A stretch of DNA of 64,000 bases from Immersiella caudata (taxonomy: Eukaryota; Ascomycota; Sordariomycetes; Sordariales; Lasiosphaeriaceae), in NCBI GenBank assembly GCA_030512335.1, contig JAULSU010000004.1, positions 2,418,001 to 2,482,000 on the forward strand. The letters are read 5' to 3'. The position numbers and the translations under genes are program-made. Positions 30,192 to 42,087 of the stretch are shown here, piece by piece. Below the pieces are notes generated by a model. The model was not told where the DNA came from. It ran no database searches and saw nothing but the letters and a program-made list of their open reading frames with translations. Positions within the stretch are counted from its first letter, which is position 1. Every line of letters starts with the position of its first letter.

Positions 30192-31662
30192 CTATACTGG
30201 CTCGGGATCCGCTACTTGGCCCTCGACAGCTACCAAGGCCCTCCTCCTCGGATCAGTCCTGGCCAAGGCACGCCTCTTGGCCCATCTAACTGCTTTTGAG
30301 TGCTTCTGCCCTTTGATGTGCTTTTGCCATAGCTCCTCCGTCAGGAATGTACTGTCGCAGAGGTCGCACCTCTTATTGCATGGCGTATCCTTACGGTTGC
30401 TCCGCTCAACCTTGGCAGTCAAGACCTCTTTCGCAGTCTCGGACAGGTCCACTGGTTGGGGTAGCTGTTCGCCGGCGAGAAACTTCCTCGTCAGATCGAC
30501 TCCTTTCCCGGCGACTTCTCCATGCCAAGTGTTGATGTCTGTGCTGTCAAGAAGGAATAACGTGTCCAAGAGCCTCTCCTCTTGTATTGACACCAAGGTC
30601 TTGGTGGTAACCCATCTGACCTGGTACTTCGCGTAGCGACGGGTTCCCGCCTTAGTATCTGAGATCCCAGCTTCCCTGAGCTTGGCCAGCTCCGTACTCT
30701 CGGGTGTCTCCTTAACAGCACGAAGATACGGCTCAAACTGCCAGAAGCCAATCGACTGCACGATACCTCTATCGCGTTCTACCGTCTCTCCAGCGGCTAT
30801 CTGGCTCTGATACCAATCATACACCGCGGCTGTCTCGTCAAGGAGGCCACTCGCCACCATCTTGTCCACGCGGTTGTCCAGCCGCTCGTTCAGAAGCTCG
30901 GGTCTGGCATACAGCCAAAACATCAACACATTCCAGGGACTATGTGACGACTCAGAGGCTTGGGCCCACTTGGACTCTTTCCGGCTCCGCTGCTCAGCAT
31001 ATATCTCGGAAGCTCGCCGCCCGGTGGTGTAGTATATCTCAAGAGAGTTTCGGATCTTGCGCGCATCATTAGGGTGCCATCGCTCGGCCATCACGGGGTC
31101 TACCTCACGCAGCTTCTTCAACATAACCTCCCCAGATTCGGTGAGAATGGGGAACCTTGTGTTCAACTCGTCGCGATCCAGAATGGTGTCAGCTGACTGA
31201 TCTTTTATGATCCTGTCATCGAAAAGGAGCCCATCAATGTAATATGTCGAGCCGCCGACCAGAATCGGTAGCTTCCTTCTTTCCCTGATATCCGATATCA
31301 ACTTGGCAGCTGCATCTCTGAACTGTAGTATTGTCCACGGGGTTTCGCTGATCGGGACGTTTCCAAGAAGGTGGTGCGGGATCCCCCGTTGCTCTTCTGT
31401 CGTTATCTTGTTCGTGATGATAGGGAGGCCCTCGTACATTTGCATCGCATCGGCGTTGATGACTTCGCCATTGAACTTGGTCGCAAGTTCAACAGCGAGC
31501 TGAGATGGCATTGTCAGTTGAGGCTCAACTCGAGTCATCCGGCAGTTGGGTTCTCACATCAGACTTCCCGGTGCCCGTGGACCCGAAGATGACAACGAGG
31601 GGCTCCATGCTTTGTTTGAAGAGGCGCAGAGTCGAATATCCACGACGTAGGAGGAAGCGCAT
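30192..31662 (-). CDS. MOD5: tRNA isopentenyltransferase (dimethylallyl:tRNA-A37)
   Basis: Two exons, 31662-31558 and 31499-30192, with a 58-nt intron (GTGAGA..CTCAG, branch CAACTGAC). The product is 470 aa. The P-loop GSTGTGKS (residues 27-34) and DLAVEL are joined across the intron, followed by GEVINADAMQMYEGL, the IPT family hallmark, then HHLLGNVPI, LPILVGGSTYYIDGLLF and WHPNDARKIRNSLEIYYTTG. A C-terminal C2H2 matrin-type zinc finger (Cys413, Cys416, His429, His435) is typical of eukaryotic Mod5/TRIT1. The enzyme makes i6A37 in tRNAs for UNN codons. There are two in-frame ATGs: 31662 gives a basic amphipathic presequence (MRFLLRRGYSTLRLFKQS) and 31608 starts right before the catalytic domain, as in yeast MOD5, suggesting mitochondrial and cytosolic/nuclear forms. 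Head-to-head with SEC61. Confidence 0.94.
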
Positions 31663-32118
31663 GTCATCGACCACGACCACACCAGTACCACCAACGTTAT
31701 TGCTCGCGGCGCATCGTTGTGTAACTTGCGCACGTTGCGAGGCGACGGGTTTTGGGTCGCCGTGCTCGTCTCCCCACTTGGCATGAAATGTTGGAGAAAA
31801 CGCTTGGCGTGTTGGAAATTGGGGTTCCCCTAACTTTCGCTAGCTCGCCTCAGCTGCGTGCTCAATTGATTCAATTGGCAGGGGTCACGTGCGGGCCCCG
31901 TTCAAAATTTTGGACACATCACAGAATGACTTTTGCGGCAGCGTAAGAAGCCAGATCTCGAGGAGCAGCCACTCCACAGTTCTCCTTCTCCCCCTTTTCA
32001 CAAAAGCGCGCCGACAACACTCGCATCCGTCGGAGTCGTTGTCGCTCAATTCAATCCCTCTTCCCACTTCTTCTGGATGATTAGTTCTTAGGGTTTTCTT
32101 TCTCTGCCGTTGCCCAAC
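31663..32118. promoter_or_regulatory. Bidirectional MOD5/SEC61 promoter with telo-box
   Basis: 456 bp separate the two start codons. TTAGGGTTT (reverse complement AAACCCTAA) at 32088-32096 lies 22 bp before the SEC61 ATG, within its probable leader. The SEC61 side is pyrimidine-rich. Confidence 0.5.
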
Positions 32119-33736
32119 ATGAGTTCCTGTAAGTTCCGCCCTTTGTGCGCGTTGCGCAACATCGCGATGATGCGATACTCGAGCTTTAAGGAAGCTCCCG
32201 ACAGCTCCCACCTGGCCGCACCCGGCTTCGCGATAACGTGCTGACATGTCTTGATGCTCTGCAGTACGATTTCTTGACCTCGTCAAGCCCTTCGTGCCGT
32301 TCCTCCCCGAGGTTCAGCAGCCGGAGACCAAGATCCCCTTCAACCAAAAGTTGATGTGGACGGGCTTGACGCTCTTGATCTTCCTGGTGATGAGCCAGAT
32401 GCCGCTCTACGGCATTGTCTCCTCCGACACATCCGATCCGCTATACTGGCTGCGCATGATGATGGCGAGTAACAGAGGAACGCTGATGGAGCTGGGTATC
32501 ACTCCCATCATCTCCTCCGGCATGGTCTTCCAGCTCCTTGCTGGCACCCACATGATCGACGTCAATCTCGACCTCAAGTCGGATCGCGAGCTCTACCAGA
32601 CCGCTCAGAAGCTCTTCGCCCTGATTCTCTCCGTCGGAACCGCCACCGTCTACGTCTTCACTGGCCTCTACGGTCCCCCCAGCGATCTCGGTGCTGGCAT
32701 CGTCTTCCTTCTCATCCTCCAGCTGGTCGTCGCCGGCATGATTGTCATTCTCCTCGATGAGCTCCTCCAGAAGGGCTATGGTCTTGGAAGCGGTATCTCG
32801 CTCTTCATTGCCACCAACATCTGCGAGTCCATCATGTGGAAGGCTTTCTCCCCTACCTCGATCAACACCGGTCGTGGCCCCGAGTACGAGGGTGCTGTCA
32901 TCGCCCTATTCCACCTCCTGATGACCTGGCCCAACAAGCAGCGCGCTCTCCAGGAGGCGTTCTACAGGCAGAACCTGCCCAACATCATGAACCTTCTGGC
33001 CACCCTCCTCGTCTTCGCCGCTGTCATCTACCTCCAGGGCTTCCGCGTCGAGATCCCCGTCAAGTCCTCGCGCCAGCGTGGCGCTCGCGGCTCGTACCCC
33101 GTCCGCCTCTTCTACACCTCCAACATGCCCATCATGCTCCAGTCTGCTCTCTCGTCCAACATCTTCCTGATCAGCCAGATGCTCTACTCTCGCTTCTCCG
33201 AGAACCTCCTCGTCCGTCTCTTCGGTGTCTGGGAGGCCAAGGACGGTTCATCCCAGCTCTCTGCCATCTCCGGCCTCGTTTACTACATGTCGCCTCCCCT
33301 TAACTTCAAGGACGCCCTTCTCGACCCCATCCACACCGCTGTCTACATTGCCTACATGCTTACTGCCTGCGCCGTCTTCTCCAAGACCTGGATCGAGGTG
33401 TCTGGCTCGAGCCCTCGCGATGTCGCCAAGCAGCTCAAGGATCAGGGTCTGGTTATGGCTGGCCATCGCGACCAGAGCATGTACAAGGAGCTGAAGCGCA
33501 TCATTCCCACTGCTGCCGCCTTCGGCGGAGCCTGCATTGGTGCTCTCTCCGTTGCCAGCGACCTCATGGGTGCGCTCGGCTCAGGCACCGGAACCCTGCT
33601 CGCTGTCACGTAAGTTATTCCACACACCGAATTCCACACAAGCCACTAACATCAACATAGTATCATCTACGGATACTTTGAGATCGCCGCGAAGGAGGGT
33701 GATCTGTCCGGAATGAAGGGGATGATTATGGGTTAA
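32119..33736 (+). CDS. SEC61: Sec61 alpha, ER translocon pore subunit
   Basis: Three exons: a 10-nt coding exon 32119-32128 (ATGAGTTCCT), 32265-33609 and 33661-33736. The introns are 136 nt and 51 nt; the first places MSS-L-RFLDLVKPFVPFLPEV in frame. The product is 476 aa, the normal size, with about ten TM helices. Typical segments are visible: PLYGIVSSDTSDPLYWLRMM, LGITPIISSGMVFQLLAGT, LLDELLQKGYGLGSGISLFI, LQGFRVEIPVKSSRQRGARG (cytosolic loop 6, ribosome contact), TSNMPIMLQSALSSNIFLIS and YKELKRIIPTAAAFGGACIG. The protein forms the SecY-type channel for co- and post-translational import into the ER. Strong C-ending codon bias in exon 2 agrees with high expression. No odd residues seen. Confidence 0.97.
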
Positions 33737-36463
33737 CCGCTGTCAATGAGCTGCTCATCCGCTATACCGTCGAGCTATTCATCAATAGCTATTTGGAATA
33801 GTCTCGCGAGGGGGCGATGAGATGTTGATCTAATTCACTATGTGTTGATTTTCCAGGCGACACAGGCTCCGGGGGAAAGAGCAATGGACGCCGTGTATTC
33901 TAGCAAGGAACATCATTAAGGGTGGCTTCGTAAAAAGCGATAGGAATTGCATTATGGCGCGGTCTTGTTAGTCTGCTTGGCAATCGTCAATACACGAGCT
34001 CAAGTGATTGTTTGGATAGAACTCCATTGTATGGCTTCCCCATCGCGATCTCTGGTCCTCGACACGTCAACGGCCGAGGTCTCTCAGCTCCGTGCTGGCA
34101 AGCAAACTCGCGCGGTTCAGGGCCCGAAGTACATCGGTATTTACTTGCATACATAAGGTCCTTTGGGGCATGTTGATGCCCAGCGGAGTTTACGGCGATG
34201 CCTTCGGTTTCCGAGGTGTCAGTGTGCTAAACATACGAAGGAGGTATGCCGGGTCTCTTGAATTTTTGCCGGCCCGTCCAATACTCCCCGAGCCATCACA
34301 ACCGAAGTCACCTGGAAGATGTGCCCCTCCGTCTTGAACCACCATGACGCACGCCGAACACGCCATCAAAGCACATCCGGTGACACGTCGTCTGGAACGA
34401 CACAAACTCAGAGTATGATTCATTATGGTGTTGCCCACCTTATTGTCACCCCCAAACGCAGACACTCCGCCCTTCCTTTAACAGCCGCCGTCTTGGCAGC
34501 ATCTTGACACAATGCCTGCTACACCGTCTCCAACGGAAGGGATTCACAAAGGCCCCACTCCACCGTTGAAGGACCTGGTAGTCGCTAAAGAGCGTTACGG
34601 CTAGGGTGGCATACAAGCTCGTTAGTGTAGCAGCTAATACGGGTGGTGCCGGGGCAAACATCCGTGCAAGAAGGCGGTAAAGGGGAAGGATTTTTGGGAA
34701 AGTCGGGGATGCTGAATAGAGTTCTCAGCATCGGCCAGATCGCCCGAGGGGGGCCAATGGGGTTGGGAGGTTGCTAGGGGGTGGTGTTTGGTTGCGAGGC
34801 GGCTGGGAAAGCTTGGGAACCGACCGGCAGGAGGAGTAAGGTCTGGTAGGAGCTGTAGTATAGATAGATAGAGAGGTGATGGCGGGATCGGGGGAGGATC
34901 GCAGGCTCGAGGCCCGACGGATTCCCGCCTTTCTGCGGTCAAGGAGATATTGCCGCGACGCTGCAGATGCGGCATTGCGCAGAAGTTTCTGGGGTTTGTG
35001 CTTTGGAGAGGAGCATGCGCGTATCGTAACCGATGGGGTGACTCACGCCGTCTGGGAAGGGGCAGGTTAGGCGGAGAAGGAGGTGTAAGCAGTATAAAAT
35101 TGAACCCCATCATACATTGAGGGATGGGGCCGGGGTGCAAGCATTTTGATTAGGAAGGTCATGACTGGAGGGCGGTGGATGGGCAGCCATCGGATGTGGA
35201 TTGCTTGGTTCTTGCCCGTCCCCAACGTGCGGAGCTCTGCGGCATCCTGGACAGCACGCTATCACTGCACCTAGGAGTGCAGACCCCATGCTTTAGTGCC
35301 GTTATCCATTGGGAGAGCGATTGCGGAAGGTCGGGAAGGCGTCGTTGGACTTTTTAGAGATGAAGCCTTCATCTCTTCCGTCGGGAACTGAAAGTTTGAA
35401 CATGTTTCTGGGGTACGGTTTCCTTGGTGGCCCTAATTCGCCAATCAGTCAGATCGATCCACTCCTGCCCGGCCCGGACTGCAGCGTCAGAATTACTTCG
35501 ATAACGGGGAGAGCTCCATATCTGACATCATCAACTTTCAGCAACGTCGTGGAACAATACTCAGCCCACACCCGCTGGACGGAAAAGTCTTGTTGCGCAG
35601 ACGGCGGGAAGGCTGCCCGGTGGTGGGTGTGAGATAGAAAACGGCTATTAGCGCAGCGAGGGCGGGGGAATCGGTGTGAATGCGCCATACCCCGTGCTTC
35701 TTGCAGATGCATGGCCCTGTCGACGGATGCCGCTTCAAAGAACTGACGAGCCTCAGATGTAGGTGCCGGCTCCCGCTTCCAAGCTTCTAGGCCTTCCGCT
35801 CAATGCAAGTCATTGGTGTGGAAGAGGTACGACGGAATCCGTCCGAGTAAGCCCGGGGCAATGAGAGCTCTCCTGGCGATAACGGAGGGCACCAGAAATT
35901 TGGGCAACTTTGGTGACGAGACATTGCTGCCTTGTCAATCGGACTACCTGCCTAAGTCAGGGCCGCGGGATGCGAATTATACATGCGCACTCATGCAGAG
36001 CGTGTTAAGGCGAGCAATAGGCTACACGCTTCCGTCCTCTCCACGTTCGTCCACGCGAGCTCAGAGCAAACTCTGCTTGCGAGACCCCACCTAGGGCGGA
36101 TCATGGCGGGGCAAAAGTGCGGATCAGGGCCGCTATATGTCCAAGGCCCGCCGAAAGAAAAATGGCCAAAGCAACACCAGATGCACGACCTGCAACTAAG
36201 GCAAAGTAGTTAAACCGAACCGCCCCATGCCCCGAAGCTCGCCCAGCCTGTGACCCATCCACCCTTTTTGCATTGTGCACCTTCTTCCCTCCCCTAGGCA
36301 GCTCGAGTGCCTCCACCGTTGGAGCCTGAGACAGCTCCCAACATCTTGTCTCGGGAACTGGGTGAACGTCTCTCCGAGCCAGAGCTCTAGGTGCCCGCTC
36401 TTCAGCGCGTGCTATCTCTCCCCTCGCGCGCCACGGCCCAAGACGCGCCGCCAGAGGTTGAAC
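33737..36463. other. Intergenic, 2.73 kb, no gene seen
   Basis: This contains the SEC61 3' UTR and the long upstream region of the ABCC gene. Frames of up to about 168 codons (such as 34634-35140 minus) translate to Pro/Arg/His-rich text with no hydrophobic core. No repeat or RNA gene was recognised. Confidence 0.55.
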
Positions 36464-39400
36464 ATGGGATTCGCCTCTTGTTCCTGGCCGATATGGCAGA
36501 CGGATGACTTCAGTTCATGTTTTCTCCATGAGTGAGTTTTCTTCCGCAGCCTCCCGCGAGGCGCTGGCCGCGGCGCATCCAGAGGCGTCATGTCTAAAGC
36601 GCCATGTCACATGTCGTTTCCGGTGGTGCTAACTCGCCTCTCCAGCTATCTCAAGATCCTGCTGCCATTGATCATAATAGGCCTGTCCCTCATCCAGCTC
36701 GTCCTGCACAGTGTTTTGCGCGCCGTCAGGTTAAAACGGGCACACAACTATCAACCCGTTCCAAATCCTGCCGCTCCGATATCGCCGCACCATCACACGG
36801 ACCTCCCTCCCGACCAAGAGATCACCAGCGACAATGACGAGGATGAGGCCCTCACGATCAACGGCGGCCGTCTCGCGCTAGTGAAGACAACTACAAAGGG
36901 GTCCATCGTTCAGGCAGATATCCCTCCTGCGCAGACGCTGTCTGTCGTTGTCGAGGAGCTCGCTATCGCGGGGCTTGTCGCGATCAATGCTTACGCCCTT
37001 GTCCGCGGCGCCTATGGTGGTCTCTCGGCCGTCGTTGGCCTAACCGTCTGGGTTTACGTCTTGATTCTTGCCTCCCTTCGTCTTTTCCTGGGAAACACCC
37101 AATGGCGCGTCCCGCGGATATGGAACCACACGGCTGCTATCTACAGCGTCCAGTGGCTTTTCTCGCTGATCATCTTCCGCTCCGTCATCATTCACCCATC
37201 CTCGAAGCTGACGCAAATTCTGGTCTCCGCCGAGTTTTCGTTGACAACGCTACTCTTCTTGATGGCAATATTCACCCGCAAGGGCAACAAGACGGTCCTC
37301 CTGGAGTGGGAAGACGGAATCGAGCCTGGCCGAGAGCACTTGGCGTCTCTGTTCTCTCATTACACCTTCGCTTGGGTGGATGGCATCGTTTGGCAGGGCT
37401 GGAAGGAGCCCCTCGATATCAGCAGAGTCTGGAACTTGCTGCCCAAGGACAAAGCCGCCACTGTCCTGGCGAATTACCGTCAGTTCAAGAAGACGACATT
37501 TTTGGCGTTCCATCTTGTCAAGTATTTCAAGGGCACGCTGTTCGTCCAGGCATTATGGGCTGTCGCCGGCGGAGTGCTCACGTTTGCTCCCACTTTGCTG
37601 CTGAAGTCCATTCTTGAGTACGTCGAGGACCCCGAGGCTGCTCCTAGGAATGTACTGTGGCTTTATGTCATCCTTCTTCCGGTATCCGATGTTGCCCGGT
37701 CCGTCGCCGATGGCCAGGCCCTTTACATTGGACGAAAAATCTGCATCAACCTTCGGGCGATTTTGGTAGGTGAGATCTTCGCAAAGGCACTCCGGAGAAA
37801 AGCATCAGCAGGCAAGGACACGACCCTCGGCGAGAAGAAGACACCGGCGCCCACGAAGGACGGCTTCTTGACCAAAGTCAAAAAGGCTCTGGGACTGTCA
37901 AAGGATAACAAGGGGGATGTAGCACCAGCCGCTAACGGGGCCGCTGCTCCCCCCGCCAGTGGAGAAAACGCCAAGGACACTGACGAGCAGGCCAACTTGG
38001 GAACTATCATCAACTTGATGTCGGTCGACAGCTTCAAGGTGTCCGAAATCACCGCTTACCTGCACTATCTGATTGCTGCGGCACCAGCCCAGCTCATCGT
38101 CTCGGTATATCTTCTCTATCGGGTTATGGGGCTCAGTGCCATTCCGGGCTTCATTGTCATGGGACTTTTGCTGCCAATCAATATCGCTTTCGGCAGGGGC
38201 TTCAACTCGACGCAGAAGAAGATCATGGCAGCTACCGACAAGCGTATCCACACCACCAACGAAATTCTCCAAAGCATCAGGATCATCAAGTACTTTGCGT
38301 GGGAGCACCGGTACGCCGAGATTGTTGACGAGAAGAGACGGGCTGAAATCAAGGCCCTACGCAACCGCTTCATGTTGTGGGCTGTTGCGGTGGGTGTCTG
38401 GAATACGGTACCTATCATCATTACCTTCTTCTCGTTTCTTTTTTACACCGTCATCGAAGAGAAGCCGCTTTTGCCCTCGGTCGCATTTACGGCTATCTCC
38501 CTGTTCATGTTGCTGCGGTACCCCCTGGACCAGCTTGGCGACATGATTGCCCACGTTCAGGAATCCAAGGTGTCCATCGACCGCATCGAAGAGTTCTTGT
38601 CTGAAGAGGAGACCGAGAAGTTCGAACAGCTCGGTCAGGAGAATATTGATGAGAACGGAGAACGGGTCATTGGATTCCGCGACGCCACCTTCATCTGGGG
38701 AAGCAAAACGGCGGTTGCTGGCGACGGGTCAATGGCCTTCCGTCTTCTCGACCTAAATGTCGACTTCAAGATTGGGAAGTTGAACGTCATCACTGGCCCA
38801 ACAGGCTGCGGAAAGACGTCTATGCTGATGGCGCTGCTTGGCGAGATGACTATCATGAAGGGCCGCGTCTTCCTTCCAGGAGGCCGTAGTCGTGAGGATG
38901 TTCGTCCGGATCCGGAGACTGGGCTTGCTGAAACATGCGCATATGTCTCCCAGCAAGCCTGGCTGGTGAACGCAAGCATCAAGGACAACATTCTATTTTC
39001 TGCACCCTTTGACGAACAGCGCTACAAGGATGTCATTGTTGCCTGTGCGTTGGAGCACGATCTGGACATTCTTGACAACGGAGATGAGACCCTTGTCGGC
39101 GAGAAGGGCATCACATTGTCCGGTGGGCAAAAGCAGCGAATCTCACTCGCCCGCGCCGTTTACTCGAACTCGAAACACCTGCTTCTAGATGACTGCCTCA
39201 GCGCCGTGGACTCGCATACTGCCCAGTGGATCTTTAACAACGGTATCATGGGCCCCTTGATGCGTCATCGAACTTGCATTCTGGTGTCTCACAACATCTC
39301 TCTCTGCGTACCCTCATCCGATTACGTGGTCATCATGAACAATGGAAGGGTTACAGCCCAGGGCTCGCCCAAGGAGGTCATCGCCTCTGGCAAGCTCGGT

Positions 39401-41671
39401 GATGATATCCTGCCAAAGTCGGCACCAGGATCCGCTCATATCTCTCGTGTACCGTCTCGCGTTCCCTCTAGTGTGGGTGAAGAGAGTGGCTCAACGCTGG
39501 TCAACGAGCCGGATGGCTCTGCGAAGACCACCCAGGCCAAGGCAGCGAAGAAGGAAAAGAAGAAGCAAGACGCCATGGAAGAGCAGAAGGCCACTGGTGC
39601 GGTCAAGTGGCCTGTCTTGAAGCTTTATTTGCAGGCCATGGGAAGCTGGTGGTTCTGGGTTATCGCCTCCGTTGTCTTTGCTGCACAACAGTTCCTCAGT
39701 GTTGCTTCCAGCTTGTGGATCAAGGAATGGTCCAACCAGTACGTTCAGGAGGAGAGCCAGGTTGTGACGTTCAACATGAATTCCCAGTCCTATTCGGTTT
39801 CATCACTCTCGCCAACCTACTTCGCCTCGATTGCCGCCAGCGGAAAGGACAACATCACCATGTTTGCGGCCGACGAAGCCCCGGAAGTCAACGTTGCTTA
39901 CTATCTGACTATCTTGGGACTTATCGGAGTCGCTGGTGCAGTTACAGCCTTCTTCAGAGACCTCTGGATCTTTTTTGGATCACTCAACGCGTCCTGGGGT
40001 CTCCACAGTCGCCTGATGAAGGCTGTCACTGGAGCGAGATTCAAGTTCTTTGATGTCACACCCCTCGGCCAGATGATGAACCGATTCAGCAAGGATCTTG
40101 AAGGAATTGACCAGGAGGTCGCACCTGTCGCTATTGGTGTTCTCAGTTGCGCGCTGGGCATTGTCGTCACTGTTGTCATCATTGCCTCGGTTACCCCTGG
40201 ATTCCTGGTTGCTGGATTTTTCATCACGGTGGCTTATGTCGTTCTTGGAAACTTCTACCTTCACGCCTCCCGAGACCTCAAGCGCCTAGAGTCTGTTGAG
40301 AGAAGTCCTCTCTTCCAGCAGTTTGGCGAGACTTTGACTGGTGTGACGACGATCCGCGCGTACAGCGACGAAAGACGTTTCATTCGCGACAACATTGCCC
40401 GCATCAACAAGCAACTCCGGCCCTTTATCTATCTCTGGGCGGCTAATAGGTGGCTCGCCTTCCGTACTGATGCTCTTGGAGATTTGGTTGCTTTTGTCGC
40501 GGGCGTGTTTGTCATCTTCAGCATCGGAAAGATCAGCCCGGGCTCGGCGGGTATCTCGCTCAGTTATGCGATTGGTTTTGCCGACAACATTTTATGGTTA
40601 GTTCGCCTCTACGCAATGAACGAGCAGAACATGAACTCTGTCGAGCGCATCAAGGAGTACCTGGACGTTGAGCAGGAGGCTGCGGCGGTCATCGAGGACA
40701 ACCGACCGCCGAAGAACTGGCCCGCCAACGGCTCGGTCGAGTTCATCAACTACACCACAAGCTATCGCAAGGAGCTTGATCCTGTCCTGCGGGATCTCAC
40801 TTTCAAGATCAACGCACAAGAGAAGGTTGGTATTGTCGGACGAACCGGTGCGGGCAAGAGTTCACTTGCGCTTGCCATTCTCCGTGCTCTAGAGGCCGAT
40901 GAGGGCAAGATTCTTATTGACGATATCGACATTGGCTTGATTGGCCTTCGGGATCTTCGCGAAGCCATCACTATCGTACCTCAGGAGCCGACGCTGTTCA
41001 TGGGCACCATCCGAACCAACCTTGATCCTTTCACCATCTACAGCGACGAGCAGATCTTTGCGGCCCTCCGCAGGGTGCAGCTCATCGGGCCAGATGACCG
41101 TACCTCGGGCGCGACGTCGCCTCTTTTGCCGGAGACTCCCACGATTGCTGTCGTGGATGGAGAGGCTGAGGGATCCCGACCCCCATCAGCCACCAACAAG
41201 AACGTCTTCCTCGACCTCTCATCTCCCGTCACAGAGTCTGGTGGCAACCTCTCGCAGGGTCAGCGACAGCTCTTGTGCCTCGCTAGAGCGCTGCTGAAGA
41301 ACCCGCGGGTGCTGGTCATGGACGAAGCTACGGCTTCGATTGATTATGCCACGGATGCCGCTATCCAGGAGACGATCCGCGAGTTGACTAGTACCATCAT
41401 CACAATTGCGCACCGCCTTCAAACAGTTGTGGACTACGACAAGGTGCTTGTGTTGGACAAGGGCTCGGTGGTCGAGTACGGGCATCCTTGGGAGCTCATG
41501 CAAAAGGCAGATGGCAGCTTCAGGAGCATGTGCGAGATGAGCGGAGACTACGATACTCTCGCGAAGGCAGCGAAAAAGGCATTCAAAGCCAAACAGCTGG
41601 TGGATGTAGATGAAGAGGAGGAGGCTGTTGAGGAGACGCAGGCCACTACAAACGGGACAAAAACGCCATAG
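36464..41671 (+). CDS. ABCC-family (MRP/Ybt1-type) full-size ABC transporter
   Basis: Two exons, 36464-36531 and 36646-41671, giving 1697 aa. Exon 1 encodes MGFASCSWPIWQTDDFSSCF and a split Asp codon, and exon 2 continues YLKILLPLIIIGLSL; the 114-nt intron has GTGAGT, a GTGCTAAC branch and CTCCAG. The ATG at 36590 lies inside this intron. The layout is an N-terminal TMD0-like segment, TMD1, NBD1 (Walker A GPTGCGKTS at 740-748, LSGGQKQR near 847, Walker B HLLLDDCLSAVDS), TMD2, and NBD2 (GRTGAGKSS at 1421-1429, LSQGQRQ, VLVMDEATASID). NBD1 has Asp where the catalytic Glu sits in NBD2, the asymmetric pattern of ABCC proteins. Such pumps move glutathione conjugates, bile-acid-like anions or toxins into the vacuole or out of the cell. 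The substrate is unknown. Confidence 0.95.
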
Positions 41672-42087
41672 GCAACGGGTAAGAATGGAAATAAATGGAT
41701 TGTCTCTGTCCAGTTTCGTGTATATTTGCAACAGAGGATAGGGGATCCGCGGTTGGGTCAGGGGCGTGATTGGTCTTGGTATCTGTTAGGGTAGTTCTAG
41801 AATGGGAAAATGGGCTTTTGGTAGTATTACCTCTCAGGCGACGTAGGCTGTGGATAGTGAACAGCGACTGGATACATCTGATGTGTTTTTGGTGTGGCCA
41901 GGACAGCATATCTCCTCTCCTTGGCCCTGACGAACTCAAGTTAATGGGGTTCGGGTTCGGGTTAGGGACAGGCTAGAGAACTAAATTCTTTATCTTATCG
42001 CTTCATCACCCCGCCATCTCACAGCTCAGCTTTTGTGAACGTCCCTCAACCTCTCCATCACAAGCAACATCTAACAAGCAAGGCAAA
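41672..42087 (+). promoter_or_regulatory. p34/Irc6 upstream region with degenerate telomere repeat
   Basis: GGGGTTCGGGTTCGGGTTAGGG at 41946-41967 is three to four tandem GGGTT(C/A) units, 120 bp before the p34 ATG. The remaining 416 bp are the ABCC 3' UTR and a CT-rich leader. Confidence 0.5.

Noticed and set aside
34634..35140. 168-codon minus-strand frame between SEC61 and the ABCC gene
   Set aside because: Pro/His/Arg-rich low-quality translation without any motif.
36590..36645. ATG 36590 as start of the ABCC transporter
   Set aside because: It lies inside an intron with strong signals; the upstream exon gives a better N-terminus.
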